A stretch of DNA of 64,000 nt from an uncultured Ruminococcus sp. (GTDB lineage: Bacteria; Bacillota; Clostridia; Oscillospirales; Ruminococcaceae), in contig UQDR01000009.1 in NCBI GenBank assembly GCA_900539835.1, forward strand, positions 1-64,000, in the 5' to 3' direction. The position numbers were made by a program, and so were the translations under genes. Below are positions 51,852 through 60,464 of the stretch, piece after piece (position 1 is the first letter of the stretch; every line of letters begins with the position of its first letter). The notes beneath the pieces were generated by a model. It was not told where the DNA came from and searched no databases. It saw nothing but the letters and a program-made list of their open reading frames with translations.

Positions 51852-52994
51852 TTAATCTTCAAGTTTAGATTGGAGAAGAGGAGAATATTTGTTTTTGAAT
51901 TCTTCAAATCGTCCTTCATCCAATGCTTCACGGATTTTTTCCATGAGAGTGTTGTAAAAATAAAGATTGTGCTGAACTGCAAGCCGTCCTGCAAGCTGTT
52001 CATCAGCTTTGAAAAGATGACGAATATAGGCTCTTGAAAAATTACGGCAGGTAGGGCAGTCGCATTCAGGGTCCAGAGGTCTTTCGTCAAGCTCATAGCG
52101 CTGGTTCTTAGCGTGCATGATTCCGTTCCATGTAAAAACAGTAGCATGTCTTGCATTCCTGCTTGGCATAACGCAGTCAAAGAAATCAATTCCTCTGTAA
52201 ACAGCTTCAATTATATTTGACGGAGTGCCTACTCCCATCAGATATCTCGGCTTATCCTTGGGCATAAACGGCTCTACCTGTTCGATTACATGATACATAA
52301 CATCTGTAGGTTCACCTACTGCCAATCCGCCTATAGCAAACCCTGAGCAATAGTCAAATTCTCTGATTTGCTTCATGTGTTCAATACGCAAATCGTCATA
52401 AGTACAGCCTTGGTTTATCCCGAAAAGCATTTGATTTTTATTAATCGTCGTTTCCAGTGAGTTAAGCCGTTTTTGTTCGGTAATGCATCTCTGAAGCCAG
52501 CGGGTAGTTCGTTCGCATGACGCTTTTGAGTAGGAGTGCTCAGCAGGATTTTCAACGCATTCGTCAAAAGCCATGGCTATTGTAGAAGCAAGATTTGACT
52601 GAATCTGCATGCTTTCTTCCGGACCCATAAATATTTTTCTTCCGTCTACGTGAGAATTGAAATATACACCCTCTTCTTTTATTCTACGCAGCTTGGCAAG
52701 AGAAAATACCTGAAATCCGCCGCTGTCCGTAAGAATCGGTTTATGCCAGTTCATAAACTTGTGAAGTCCGCCCATTTTATATATTATTTCGTCACCCGGT
52801 CTGACATGAAGATGGTAAGTGTTGCAAAGCTCTACCTGACATTTTAATTCGCTGGACAAATCAATTGAAGATATTCCGCCTTTGATTGCCGCAGCAGTTC
52901 CGACATTCATGAAAACCGGAGTTTGTATTGTGCCGTGAACGGTTTTGAATTCTCCTCGTCGTGCATTTCCTTCTTGTTTTAAAAGTGTAAACAT
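51852..52994 (-). CDS. tgt: queuine tRNA-ribosyltransferase
   Basis: A 380-residue TGT of normal length. VFMNVGTAAAIKG is near the start, DSGGFQVFSL carries an active-site Asp, GGLAVGEP and DCVMPSRNARHATVFT hold the nucleophile Asp region, and the zinc ligands are in CDCPTC with a later His. It exchanges G34 of GUN-anticodon tRNAs for preQ1. It shares an operon with queA, with a PAS gene between. Confidence 0.98.
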   Translation of the reverse strand: MFTLLKQEGNARRGEFKTVHGTIQTPVFMNVGTAAAIKGGISSIDLSSELKCQVELCNTYHLHVRPGDEIIYKMGGLHKFMNWHKPILTDSGGFQVFSLAKLRRIKEEGVYFNSHVDGRKIFMGPEESMQIQSNLASTIAMAFDECVENPAEHSYSKASCERTTRWLQRCITEQKRLNSLETTINKNQMLFGINQGCTYDDLRIEHMKQIREFDYCSGFAIGGLAVGEPTDVMYHVIEQVEPFMPKDKPRYLMGVGTPSNIIEAVYRGIDFFDCVMPSRNARHATVFTWNGIMHAKNQRYELDERPLDPECDCPTCRNFSRAYIRHLFKADEQLAGRLAVQHNLYFYNTLMEKIREALDEGRFEEFKNKYSPLLQSKLED

Positions 52995-53011
52995 TCAGTT
53001 CTCCTTAAAAT

Positions 53012-53392
53012 TTATTTAAAGTCATAGAATTTCATAGTTTCACGATTTCTGCTTTCATGCTTTTCATAATAACCGATAAGTTTATCATTTTCATCTCTCA
53101 AAGCAACCATATATACATCTCTGTTGTCTTTTTTGTTATAAAAAGTATAAATCAGATTGTTATCTTTGTTTTCTTCAAACCAAGCTATAACTTTTTTTAT
53201 AATTTCTCCTGATTTTTCATTGTGACAATTAAGAATTGAACTTCCGATAAGTTTTTCTCCGCCACTCTTTTCATATCTTTTTATTGCCGTAGGGTTCATG
53301 TATATTATTGTGTGATTAAGATCACAAATTACTACAGCTTGTTTGTCAGCGTCAATAATGCTTTTGAAATATTGATTAATTATCTTGTCCAT
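53012..53392 (-). CDS. single PAS-domain protein
   Basis: A 126-residue protein that is essentially one PAS domain: AVVICDLNHTIIYMNPTAIKRYEK, GGEKLIGSSILNCHN and the late DVYMVALRDENDKLIGYYE strand pair, followed by an Arg/Glu end. No output domain. Homologues occur in Clostridia near unrelated genes; ligand unknown. It starts 20 nt after queA and ends 18 nt before tgt, so it is co-transcribed with queuosine genes. Confidence 0.87.
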   Translation of the reverse strand: MDKIINQYFKSIIDADKQAVVICDLNHTIIYMNPTAIKRYEKSGGEKLIGSSILNCHNEKSGEIIKKVIAWFEENKDNNLIYTFYNKKDNRDVYMVALRDENDKLIGYYEKHESRNRETMKFYDFK

Positions 53393-53411
53393 TTAAATCT
53401 CCAATCTATAA

Positions 53412-54455
53412 TTATAAAATTGCCATACTGTCGCCGAAACTGAAAAATCTGTATTTTTCTTCAACAGCTGTACGGTAAGCGTTCATGGTGTTTTCATATC
53501 CTAAAAAAGCAGACACAAGCATAATAAGCGTACTTTCAGGCAGATGAAAATTGGTGATAAGTCCGTCAAGTACTTTAAATTTATATCCCGGATATATAAA
53601 TATATCAGTATATCCGTCGCAGGGCTTGATCTCATTATAAAACGTGGCAACACTTTCTAAAGTTCTGCATGATGTAGTACCTACAGCAATAACTCTGCCG
53701 CCATTGCTCTTTGTTTGATTGATTAAATCAGCAGTGCGCTTTGGTATTTCATAATGCTCTCGGTGCATTTTGTGATCAAGCACCTTATCCTCCTTTACAG
53801 GACGAAAGGTTCCAAGTCCTACATGGAGAGTAACATATGCAATGTTTACTCCCATGGCTTCAATGTCTTTAAGCATTTCCTTTGTAAAATGAAGTCCTGC
53901 TGTGGGAGCAGCCGAAGAACCAAGCTCGTTGGAATAAACAGTCTGATACCGTTCCTTGTCTTCTAATTTCTCAGTAATGTAAGGCGGAAGCGGCATCTGA
54001 CCTATTTCATCAAGAGCAGCAAAGAAGTTATCCTCACATTCAAATCTAGCAATACGGTTTCCGTCATCTAAGATATCAGTGATCACAGCTTTAAGCTTTC
54101 CACCGCCGAAAATGAATTCCGTACCGATTTTCGCTTTTTTGCCGGGACGGCATAAAATCTCCCATTCCAGATTTCCACGCTGTTCAACTAAAAGGAATTC
54201 GATGAACGACCCGTTGTCTGCTTTTTCACCGTAAATTCGTGCCGGAAGAACTCTTGAATCATTTAATACAAGTAAATCACCTTTTTGTAAATAATCGCAT
54301 AGATTATAAAAATGATTGTGTTCAATATCTCCTGTATTTCTGTCAACCTTTAGAAGTCGGGAGGCGTTTCTCGGTTCAGCAGGCTTCTGAGCAATAAGCT
54401 CTTGCGGAAGCTCATAATAAAAATCTGATTTTTTCATGTTTTTTAAATCAAGCAT
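53412..54455 (-). CDS. queA: tRNA preQ1(34) S-adenosylmethionine ribosyltransferase-isomerase
   Basis: A 347-residue QueA. Conserved blocks are FYYELPQELIAQKPAEPRN, DLLVLNDSRVLPARI, AAPTAGLHFT and LHVGLGTFRPV, with TNFHLPESTLIMLVSA near the end. It transfers and rearranges the ribose of SAM onto preQ1 in tRNA, making epoxyqueuosine after TGT. Ribosome site aggagat before ATG 54455. First gene of queA-PAS-tgt-mntP, divergent from the lysine riboswitch operon. Confidence 0.98.
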   Translation of the reverse strand: MLDLKNMKKSDFYYELPQELIAQKPAEPRNASRLLKVDRNTGDIEHNHFYNLCDYLQKGDLLVLNDSRVLPARIYGEKADNGSFIEFLLVEQRGNLEWEILCRPGKKAKIGTEFIFGGGKLKAVITDILDDGNRIARFECEDNFFAALDEIGQMPLPPYITEKLEDKERYQTVYSNELGSSAAPTAGLHFTKEMLKDIEAMGVNIAYVTLHVGLGTFRPVKEDKVLDHKMHREHYEIPKRTADLINQTKSNGGRVIAVGTTSCRTLESVATFYNEIKPCDGYTDIFIYPGYKFKVLDGLITNFHLPESTLIMLVSAFLGYENTMNAYRTAVEEKYRFFSFGDSMAIL

Positions 54456-54518
54456 TTTTTATCTCCTAATGTAAAGTTTTTATTTTACAAAAAATTAATA
54501 ATTTCCTTTATATACCCC

Positions 54519-54547
54519 TTGACATGTGTCAATATATCTGTTATCAT
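54519..54547 (+). promoter_or_regulatory. promoter of the lysine riboswitch operon
   Basis: TTGACA at 54519-54524 and TATCAT at 54542-54547 with a 17-nt spacer, ending a few bases before the aptamer. Confidence 0.7.
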
Positions 54548-54559
54548 AAAAATTGAAAA

Positions 54560-54801
54560 GATAGAGGTGCGGTCAAAATTAGTAGTATTTCTGAGATGTG
54601 TTTGTCATAGCGATCCCAAAGCTTGTTCGGAAATGTGAAAGGTGCGACTGCCGAAGCACAGGTGTGGGAAGCCTGAAGCTGACTGTAGTTTTAACAGAAC
54701 TCCGGTTGTCATCATTGATTATGATGGAGTGCTATCGACATATAATTTATGTCAACATTCTTATTATATTGTATGATGAGCTGGTTTTCAACCAGTTTTT
54801 T
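54560..54801 (+). ncRNA. lysine riboswitch (L-box) with terminator
   Basis: The aptamer closes with GATAG (54560-54564) and CTATC (54732-54736). It holds the L-box landmarks AGAGGTGCG, AGTAGT, GCCGAAGC, a GGGAAGCCTGAAG-like arm and the P5 stem CATCAT/ATGATG (54710-54726), as in Bacillus lysC. A terminator stem CTGGTT/AACCAG (54781-54786 with 54790-54795) and a T-run follow. Lysine binding should stop transcription before asd-GNAT-dapA-dapB. The rest of the 451-nt gap holds only the promoter and the asd ribosome site. Confidence 0.93.
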
Positions 54802-54906
54802 TATTGTTTGCTCATTTTTTATGTTTTGTGCAACTTTTTAATGATTTTGAGCAGCGTTTTGTGAATTTTGACATATTAAATTTTATTTTTTAAAGGAGTT
54901 TTAATA

Positions 54907-55989
54907 ATGAAGAAATTTAATGTAGGCATAATCGGTGCAACAGGCATGGTGGGACAGAGATTTTCTCTTCTCCTTGACAAACATCCCTGGTTTAATGTAG
55001 TGTGTGTTGCAGCATCACCTCGTTCAGCAGGAAAAAAGCTTAAAGATGCAGTTGGAGCTAAATGGGCTATGTCTGAGCCTATTCCTGAGGCGATAGGTGA
55101 GCTTACAGTTATGGATGCAACAGCTGATATTGATAAAATCTCTTCAATGGTTGACTTTGTGTTCTGTGCAGTTGATATGCCTAAGGATCAGATAAAAGCT
55201 CTGGAAGAAGCTTATGCTAAAGCAGAGTGTCCGGTAGTGTCAAATAACTCTGCCCATAGAGGAACACCTGATGTTCCGATGGTAGTGCCTGAGATAAATC
55301 CTGAGCATATTGAAATTATTGAGGCTCAGAGAAAGCGTCTTGGTACTAAGAGAGGCTTTGTTGCTGTTAAATCAAACTGCTCACTTCAGAGTTATGTTCC
55401 TGCACTTCATCCTCTTATGGAAAAGTTTAAGGTAACAAAGGCTTTGGCTTGTACTTATCAGGCAATTTCCGGTGCAGGAAAAACTTTTGAAACTTTCCCT
55501 GATATTCTTGATAACGTAATTCCTTTTATTGGCGGCGAAGAAGAAAAATCAGAGCAGGAGCCTTTGAAGATTTGGGGACATATTGAGGGAGATAAGATCG
55601 TAAATGCGACTGAACCTTCAATTACAACACAGTGTCTTAGAGTTCCTGTTTCTGACGGACATACAGCAGCAGTATTTGCTTCATTTGAAAAGAAGCCTAC
55701 TAAAGAAGAAATTCTTGAAGCATGGAAGAATTTCAGCGGTGTTCCTCAGGAGCTTGAGCTTCCGTCTGCTCCAAAGCAGTTCCTCCATTATTTTGAAGAG
55801 GATAACCGTCCACAAGCTAAGCTTGACAGAAATCTTGAAGGCGGCATGGCTGTATCAATCGGACGACTTCGTGAAGATACTCAATATGACTATAAATTTG
55901 TTTGTCTTTCACATAATACATTGAGAGGTGCAGCAGGCGGAGCTGTTCTTATGGCTGAGCTTTTAGCTGCAAAGGGATATTTTGATTAA
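54907..55989 (+). CDS. asd: aspartate-semialdehyde dehydrogenase
   Basis: A 360-residue dehydrogenase. GATGMVGQRF binds NADP, SNCSLQ near residue 158 holds the catalytic Cys, and ISGAGKTFE and RVPVSDGHTA (catalytic His) follow. It is nearer to the archaeal/fungal-like Asd group than to the enterobacterial one. It reduces aspartyl phosphate to semialdehyde for lysine, threonine and methionine. First gene after the lysine riboswitch; the next gene begins 5 nt after its stop. Confidence 0.97.
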   Translation: MKKFNVGIIGATGMVGQRFSLLLDKHPWFNVVCVAASPRSAGKKLKDAVGAKWAMSEPIPEAIGELTVMDATADIDKISSMVDFVFCAVDMPKDQIKALEEAYAKAECPVVSNNSAHRGTPDVPMVVPEINPEHIEIIEAQRKRLGTKRGFVAVKSNCSLQSYVPALHPLMEKFKVTKALACTYQAISGAGKTFETFPDILDNVIPFIGGEEEKSEQEPLKIWGHIEGDKIVNATEPSITTQCLRVPVSDGHTAAVFASFEKKPTKEEILEAWKNFSGVPQELELPSAPKQFLHYFEEDNRPQAKLDRNLEGGMAVSIGRLREDTQYDYKFVCLSHNTLRGAAGGAVLMAELLAAKGYFD

Positions 55990-55994
55990 ATAAT

Positions 55995-56450
55995 ATGGAG
56001 ATTTTAATTAAGCGGGCTGATGAAAGTGATTTTGAAATTGCTTTTCAACTGACAAAAGAGCTTATGGCATATCATAATGCCTTAGATATTTTTGTGCTCA
56101 CTCCAAAACGACTTAAAGAGCTTATTGTTAATGGAGAAATATATAGTTATATAGTTTATGCCGATAAAGAAGCGATAGGTCTTATGAATTGTTTTTGGAA
56201 GCTTACTACTTTTACAGGCAGAAAAATTCTTTATATTGAAGATCTTTATACAAAAGAGCAGTATAGGGGGAGCGGTATCGGCAAGAAGCTGATCGAAAAC
56301 GCTAAAAGTATTGCTTTGGAAAATGATTGTGAGCAAATTGAACTTAAATGCATTAATTGGAATAAAAATTCCGCTGGATTTTATGAGTCTATCGGAATGA
56401 AATCTGAAACAGAGTGGATAACTTATACTATGGATAAATCACTTTTCTGA
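55995..56450 (+). CDS. GNAT-family N-acetyltransferase
   Basis: A 151-residue GNAT protein. The acetyl-CoA motif A is seen in YIEDLYTKEQYRGSGIGKKLIE, and motif B is in CINWNKNSAGFYESIGM. It resembles the diamine or aminoglycoside-like small GNATs; substrate unknown. It is embedded between asd and dapA, 5 nt and 22 nt from its neighbours, so it is under the lysine riboswitch. Confidence 0.87.
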   Translation: MEILIKRADESDFEIAFQLTKELMAYHNALDIFVLTPKRLKELIVNGEIYSYIVYADKEAIGLMNCFWKLTTFTGRKILYIEDLYTKEQYRGSGIGKKLIENAKSIALENDCEQIELKCINWNKNSAGFYESIGMKSETEWITYTMDKSLF

Positions 56451-56472
56451 TTTTTCTTGAAAGGAGTTTATT

Positions 56473-57363
56473 ATGAAGAATACCATATTCACAGGTGCCG
56501 GCGTCGCTATAGTTACACCGATGAATCAGGATGGCTCCATTAACTTTGACAAACTTGGAGAGCTTATTGATTTTAATATTGATAACGGTACTGATGCAAT
56601 TATTATTTGCGGAACAACCGGTGAAAGTGCTACTATGTCTGACGAAGAACATATTGAGTGTATCAGATATGCAGTGGAAAAGGTTAATAAAAGAGTTCCT
56701 GTTGTTGCAGGAACAGGTTCTAATCATACTGAATATGCAGTTAATCTTTCTAAAAAAGCCGAGGAGCTTGGCGCTGACGCATTGCTTGTTGTAACTCCTT
56801 ATTACAACAAAACTTCACAGCATGGACTTATTAAACATTTTACTTCTATTGCTGAAGCTGTTGATTTGCCTATTATCCTTTATAATGTACCGTCAAGAAC
56901 AGGAGTTAATATTACCCCTGAAACTTGTTTTGAGCTTTCAAAGATTGATAATATTGTTGCGGTTAAGGAAGCAAGCGGTAATATCAGTCAGGTAGCAAAG
57001 ATTGCTGCACTTTGCGGTGATAATCTTGATATTTATTCCGGCAATGACGACCAGATCATTCCAATTATGTCGCTGGGCGGCAAGGGTGTTATCTCTGTGC
57101 TTTCAAATTGTATGCCTTTTGAAACTCATGAGATCTGTCAGCTTTGTCTTGATAATAATTATGAGGAAGCAAGAAAAAAAGCTAATCGGATTCTTGGTTT
57201 TACAAATGCACTTTTCTGTGATGTAAACCCTGTTCCTGTTAAAGAGGCGCTAAACATTATGGGATTCAAAGCAGGTCCTTGCAGACTTCCATTAGTTGAA
57301 ATGACCGATGCAAATATTGAAAAGCTTACAAATGAAATGAAAGCTATCGGACTTGTAAAATAA
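56473..57363 (+). CDS. dapA: 4-hydroxy-tetrahydrodipicolinate synthase
   Basis: A 296-residue class I aldolase barrel of normal size. GTTGESATMSDEE binds pyruvate, YNVPSRTG carries the catalytic Tyr (near 136), and AVKEASG the Schiff-base Lys (near 164). It condenses pyruvate and aspartate semialdehyde. Ribosome site aaaggag. A hairpin separates it from dapB. Confidence 0.98.
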   Translation: MKNTIFTGAGVAIVTPMNQDGSINFDKLGELIDFNIDNGTDAIIICGTTGESATMSDEEHIECIRYAVEKVNKRVPVVAGTGSNHTEYAVNLSKKAEELGADALLVVTPYYNKTSQHGLIKHFTSIAEAVDLPIILYNVPSRTGVNITPETCFELSKIDNIVAVKEASGNISQVAKIAALCGDNLDIYSGNDDQIIPIMSLGGKGVISVLSNCMPFETHEICQLCLDNNYEEARKKANRILGFTNALFCDVNPVPVKEALNIMGFKAGPCRLPLVEMTDANIEKLTNEMKAIGLVK

Positions 57364-57371
57364 AATAATAT

Positions 57372-57393
57372 CGGGCGAATTTGATTTCGCCCG
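57372..57393 (+). terminator. hairpin between dapA and dapB
   Basis: A perfect 8-bp GC-rich stem (57372-57379 with 57386-57393) and a T-rich stretch. It may reduce dapB expression relative to dapA. Confidence 0.6.
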
Positions 57394-57428
57394 TTTGTTT
57401 TAATTAAATTAAGAGGGGAATTATAAAC

Positions 57429-58187
57429 ATGACTAATATTGCTATATGCGGTGCTTGCGGTAAAATGGGCAGAGTTATTTATGATATTATATCAAATCGT
57501 GATGATTGTAAAACTGTCGCAGGAGTTGATAAGGTAGCTCAAAGCTATGCGGATTTTCCTGTAGTAGACAAAATATCAAAGCTTCCTGAAAAACCTAATG
57601 TTATAATAGATTTTTCACACCCATCGCTTCTTGATGAGTTGTTAGATTACTGTATGACAAATGGTGTTGCCGCTGTTATTGCTACTACCGGTTATTCGTC
57701 AGAGCAGATTGAAAAGATACATAAAGCGTCGGAAAGTATTCCCGTTTTCTTTACGTTCAATATGTCTTTAGGAATCAATCTTCTTGCTGATCTTGCTAAA
57801 AAAGCGGCAAAGGTTCTTGAAGGGCAGTATGATATAGAAATCCTTGAAAAGCATCATAATCAGAAAATTGACGCTCCAAGCGGTACGGCAATTATGCTTG
57901 CTGACGCTATTAACGAAGAACTTGACAGCAAGTGCAATTATGTTTATGACAGACATTCTGTAAGAGCCAAGAGAACCAATGCTGAAATAGGTATGCATTC
58001 AATAAGAGGCGGCACTATTGTTGGTGAGCATGAAATTATATTTGCAGGCAGAGATGAGGTAATTTCTCTTAAGCATGAGGCACACTCAAAATCAGTTTTT
58101 GCCGTGGGTTCGGTGAATGCGGCTATTTTCTTAAATAATAAGCCTGCCGGACTTTATGCTATGAGTGATTTATTAAAAGAAAGCTAA
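57429..58187 (+). CDS. dapB: 4-hydroxy-tetrahydrodipicolinate reductase
   Basis: A 252-residue DapB. GACGKMGR is the dinucleotide site, ATTGYS lies at the substrate site, and EKHHNQKIDAPSGTA holds the catalytic His and Lys. It reduces the DapA product with NAD(P)H. The ribosome site is aagagggga. Last gene of the lysine operon. Confidence 0.97.
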   Translation: MTNIAICGACGKMGRVIYDIISNRDDCKTVAGVDKVAQSYADFPVVDKISKLPEKPNVIIDFSHPSLLDELLDYCMTNGVAAVIATTGYSSEQIEKIHKASESIPVFFTFNMSLGINLLADLAKKAAKVLEGQYDIEILEKHHNQKIDAPSGTAIMLADAINEELDSKCNYVYDRHSVRAKRTNAEIGMHSIRGGTIVGEHEIIFAGRDEVISLKHEAHSKSVFAVGSVNAAIFLNNKPAGLYAMSDLLKES

Positions 58188-58198
58188 GAATGAATTTA

Positions 58199-58222
58199 CC
58201 CTGTATCAGAAATGATACAGGG
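58199..58222. terminator. terminator after dapB
   Basis: A perfect 10-bp stem (58199-58208 with 58213-58222), 4-nt loop and T-run. It ends the lysine operon; the convergent acetyltransferase gene stops 8 nt on. Confidence 0.9.
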
Positions 58223-58229
58223 CTTTTTG

Positions 58230-58805
58230 TTATATCTTATATTTGTCTTTGTCTGAATCTGAAATACTGCGGATAACCTTGCATGGGTTTCCTGCGGCAA
58301 CCACACCTGAGGGTATATTTTTAGTCACAACACTTCCTCCGCCGATAACTACGTTATCTCCGATTGTAACTCCCGGCATAACGCAGACATTTCCCCCGAT
58401 CCAGACATTATTGCCTACTGTAATTGGCAGGGCATATTCAAGACCTGAGTTTCTTATCTCATAGTTAATTGGATGACCTGCGGTATAGAATCCGCAGTTG
58501 GGAGCAATAAAGCAGTTATCTCCGAAGGTTACCTTTGCACCGTCAAGAATGACAAGATTGTGGTTTGCATAAAAATTCTCGCCGATTTCAATATTGCTTC
58601 CGTAATCGCACCAGAAGTTTTGCTCGATCCAAAACTTTTCGCCTGTTTTTCGGAGAATTTTTTTCATAAGTTTATGACGTTCATCAGCCTGAGATGGCAT
58701 AAGTCTGTTATATTCAGCGCAAAGCTCTTTACACCTCATTAATTCGCTGCTCAGGCTTGATGGGTCGTAAAGCATACCTGAAAAGGCTTTTTCTTTTTCT
58801 GTCAT
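58230..58805 (-). CDS. sugar O-acetyltransferase, Maa/LacA-like
   Basis: A 191-residue left-handed beta-helix acetyltransferase. The N-terminal MaC region (EKAFSGMLYDPSSLSSEL) and the hexapeptide repeats with NLVILDGAKVTFGDNCFIAPNCGFYTAGHP in pieces, catalytic His in TAGHP, and the VIGGGSVVTKNIPSGVVAAGNP end match maltose or galactoside acetyltransferase. Sugar specificity cannot be told. Ribosome site ggagaat before ATG. Confidence 0.93.
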   Translation of the reverse strand: MTEKEKAFSGMLYDPSSLSSELMRCKELCAEYNRLMPSQADERHKLMKKILRKTGEKFWIEQNFWCDYGSNIEIGENFYANHNLVILDGAKVTFGDNCFIAPNCGFYTAGHPINYEIRNSGLEYALPITVGNNVWIGGNVCVMPGVTIGDNVVIGGGSVVTKNIPSGVVAAGNPCKVIRSISDSDKDKYKI

Positions 58806-58861
58806 AGTGATTCTCCTTTTTAGAAGCAGATTGTATTCATAGCTATCGCCTTGATATTGCT

Positions 58862-59284
58862 CTATCTTTCGAGCGATAATTTCTTTAAATCCAAAGCTCT
58901 CGTAAATATGCAGGGCTTTTTGTTATTATCCTCAACTCCAACGGTAAATTCACAATAACCTTTATTTTCAAGTATATTTATTACGTTTTTTAATAAATAC
59001 TTACCTAATCCTGAATTCTGATAATCTTTGCAAATGCGAAATGCAAACAGGTATGCACATTTGCCTCTTATAGCTTCAAGTTCATCTTCGCTTTGATATT
59101 TGACACGCAGCTCACCAATTAATTCATTATCTGCGAATAAAGCAAAAATATCGATAATACCTTTTCTGATATTTTCGGTATTTTCTTTAATCATGTCATC
59201 AAGGTCATTATATTCAAATAACTTATCAAGCAATGGGATTTCTTTTTCTGTAAGAGATCTAACTGTATATTGCAAATTTATCAT
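58862..59284 (-). CDS. GNAT-family N-acetyltransferase
   Basis: A GNAT protein of about 140 residues. Motif A is visible as FRICKDYQNSGLGKYLLKN and a late NKKPCIFTRALDL segment. ATG 59284 touches the aaggaa site; TTG 59275 (MQYTVRSLTEKE), with 9-nt spacing, may be the real start. Substrate unknown. Upstream of the sugar acetyltransferase gene on the same strand. Confidence 0.82.
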   Translation of the reverse strand: MINLQYTVRSLTEKEIPLLDKLFEYNDLDDMIKENTENIRKGIIDIFALFADNELIGELRVKYQSEDELEAIRGKCAYLFAFRICKDYQNSGLGKYLLKNVINILENKGYCEFTVGVEDNNKKPCIFTRALDLKKLSLER

Positions 59285-59378
59285 TTCCTTAATAATTATT
59301 TGTTTAATTATTATAGCACACGCACTGTTTATTTTCAAGCGTGTATATATTATTATTTAATAAAATACTTAACCGAAA

Positions 59379-59411
59379 AAATGTCCACCACATATTTTAT
59401 GGCGGACATTT
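59379..59411 (-). terminator. terminator of the GGGtGRT operon
   Basis: A stem of 8 bp plus 2 bp around a mismatch (59379-59389 with 59401-59411). On the minus strand a six-T run follows. Confidence 0.75.
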
Positions 59412-59452
59412 ATCTTATTATGTAATTTGAATTGACATTGACGTCAAAAGCT

Positions 59453-60451
59453 TTATTTCATTGATTCCTCAACAGCAACAGCGCAAGCTACTGTAGCGCC
59501 AACCATTGGGTTGTTGCCCATTCCGATCAAGCCCATCATTTCAACGTGAGCCGGAACAGAAGATGAACCTGCAAACTGTGCATCAGAGTGCATTCTTCCC
59601 ATTGTATCTGTCATACCATAAGAAGCAGGACCGGCAGCCATGTTGTCAGGGTGGAGTGTACGTCCTGTACCGCCGCCTGAAGCAACTGAGAAGTATTTCT
59701 TGCCCTGTTCGATACATTCTTTCTTATATGTACCTGCAACCGGGTGCTGGAAACGTGTTGGGTTTGTTGAGTTACCTGTGATAGAAACGTCAACGCCCTC
59801 TTTGTGCATGATTGCAACGCCTTCAGTTACATCGTTTGCACCATAGCAGTTAACCTTTGCACGAAGTCCGTCAGAATAAGCCTTACGGAATACTTCTTTT
59901 ACTTCGCCTGTGTAGTAGTCCATTTCAGTTTCAACATATGTAAATCCGTTGATTCTTGCAATGATCTGAGCAGCGTCTTTTCCAAGACCGTTAAGAATAA
60001 CTCTTAATGGTTCTTTACGAACTTTGTTTGCCTTTTCAGCAATACCGATTGCACCTTCAGCAGCAGCGAAAGATTCGTGACCTGCAAGGAATGCAAAGCA
60101 CTTTGTTTCGTCCTCAAGAAGCATTTTTCCGAGGTTTCCGTGTCCGAGACCAACCTTACGCTGGTCAGCAACAGAACCGGGGATACAGAATGCCTGAAGT
60201 CCTTCACCGATTGCAGCAGCAGCGTCAGCAGCTCTTGTGCAGCCTTTCTTGATTGCGATAGCGCAGCCTACTGTATAAGCCCACTTAGCATTCTCAAAGC
60301 AGATTGGCTGAATGCCTTCAACGATTTTATAAGGATCGAAGCCTTTTTCTTTGCAGATATCTGCACATTCTTCAATAGAATTGATACCATATTGAGCGAG
60401 AACAGCAAGAACCTGCTTTTCTCTTCTTTCATAAGATTCAAATAAAGCCAT
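59453..60451 (-). CDS. GGGtGRT protein (uncharacterised)
   Basis: A 332-residue protein of the family named for the motif seen here as SGGGTGRTLHPDN. Other marks are a Cys-rich N-terminal helical region (CADICKEKGFDP, CIPGSVADQRKVGLGHG), the AFLAGHESFAAAEGAIG block and the Gly/Met-rich end GLIGMGNNPMVGATVACAVA. Its biochemical function is unknown; it regularly pairs with a NifU-like scaffold, as here 13 nt upstream. Ribosome site ggaggta. Codon use suggests high expression. A role in Fe-S or sulphur chemistry is inference from the pairing. Confidence 0.9.
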   Translation of the reverse strand: MALFESYERREKQVLAVLAQYGINSIEECADICKEKGFDPYKIVEGIQPICFENAKWAYTVGCAIAIKKGCTRAADAAAAIGEGLQAFCIPGSVADQRKVGLGHGNLGKMLLEDETKCFAFLAGHESFAAAEGAIGIAEKANKVRKEPLRVILNGLGKDAAQIIARINGFTYVETEMDYYTGEVKEVFRKAYSDGLRAKVNCYGANDVTEGVAIMHKEGVDVSITGNSTNPTRFQHPVAGTYKKECIEQGKKYFSVASGGGTGRTLHPDNMAAGPASYGMTDTMGRMHSDAQFAGSSSVPAHVEMMGLIGMGNNPMVGATVACAVAVEESMK

Positions 60452-60464
60452 TTACGTTACCTCC

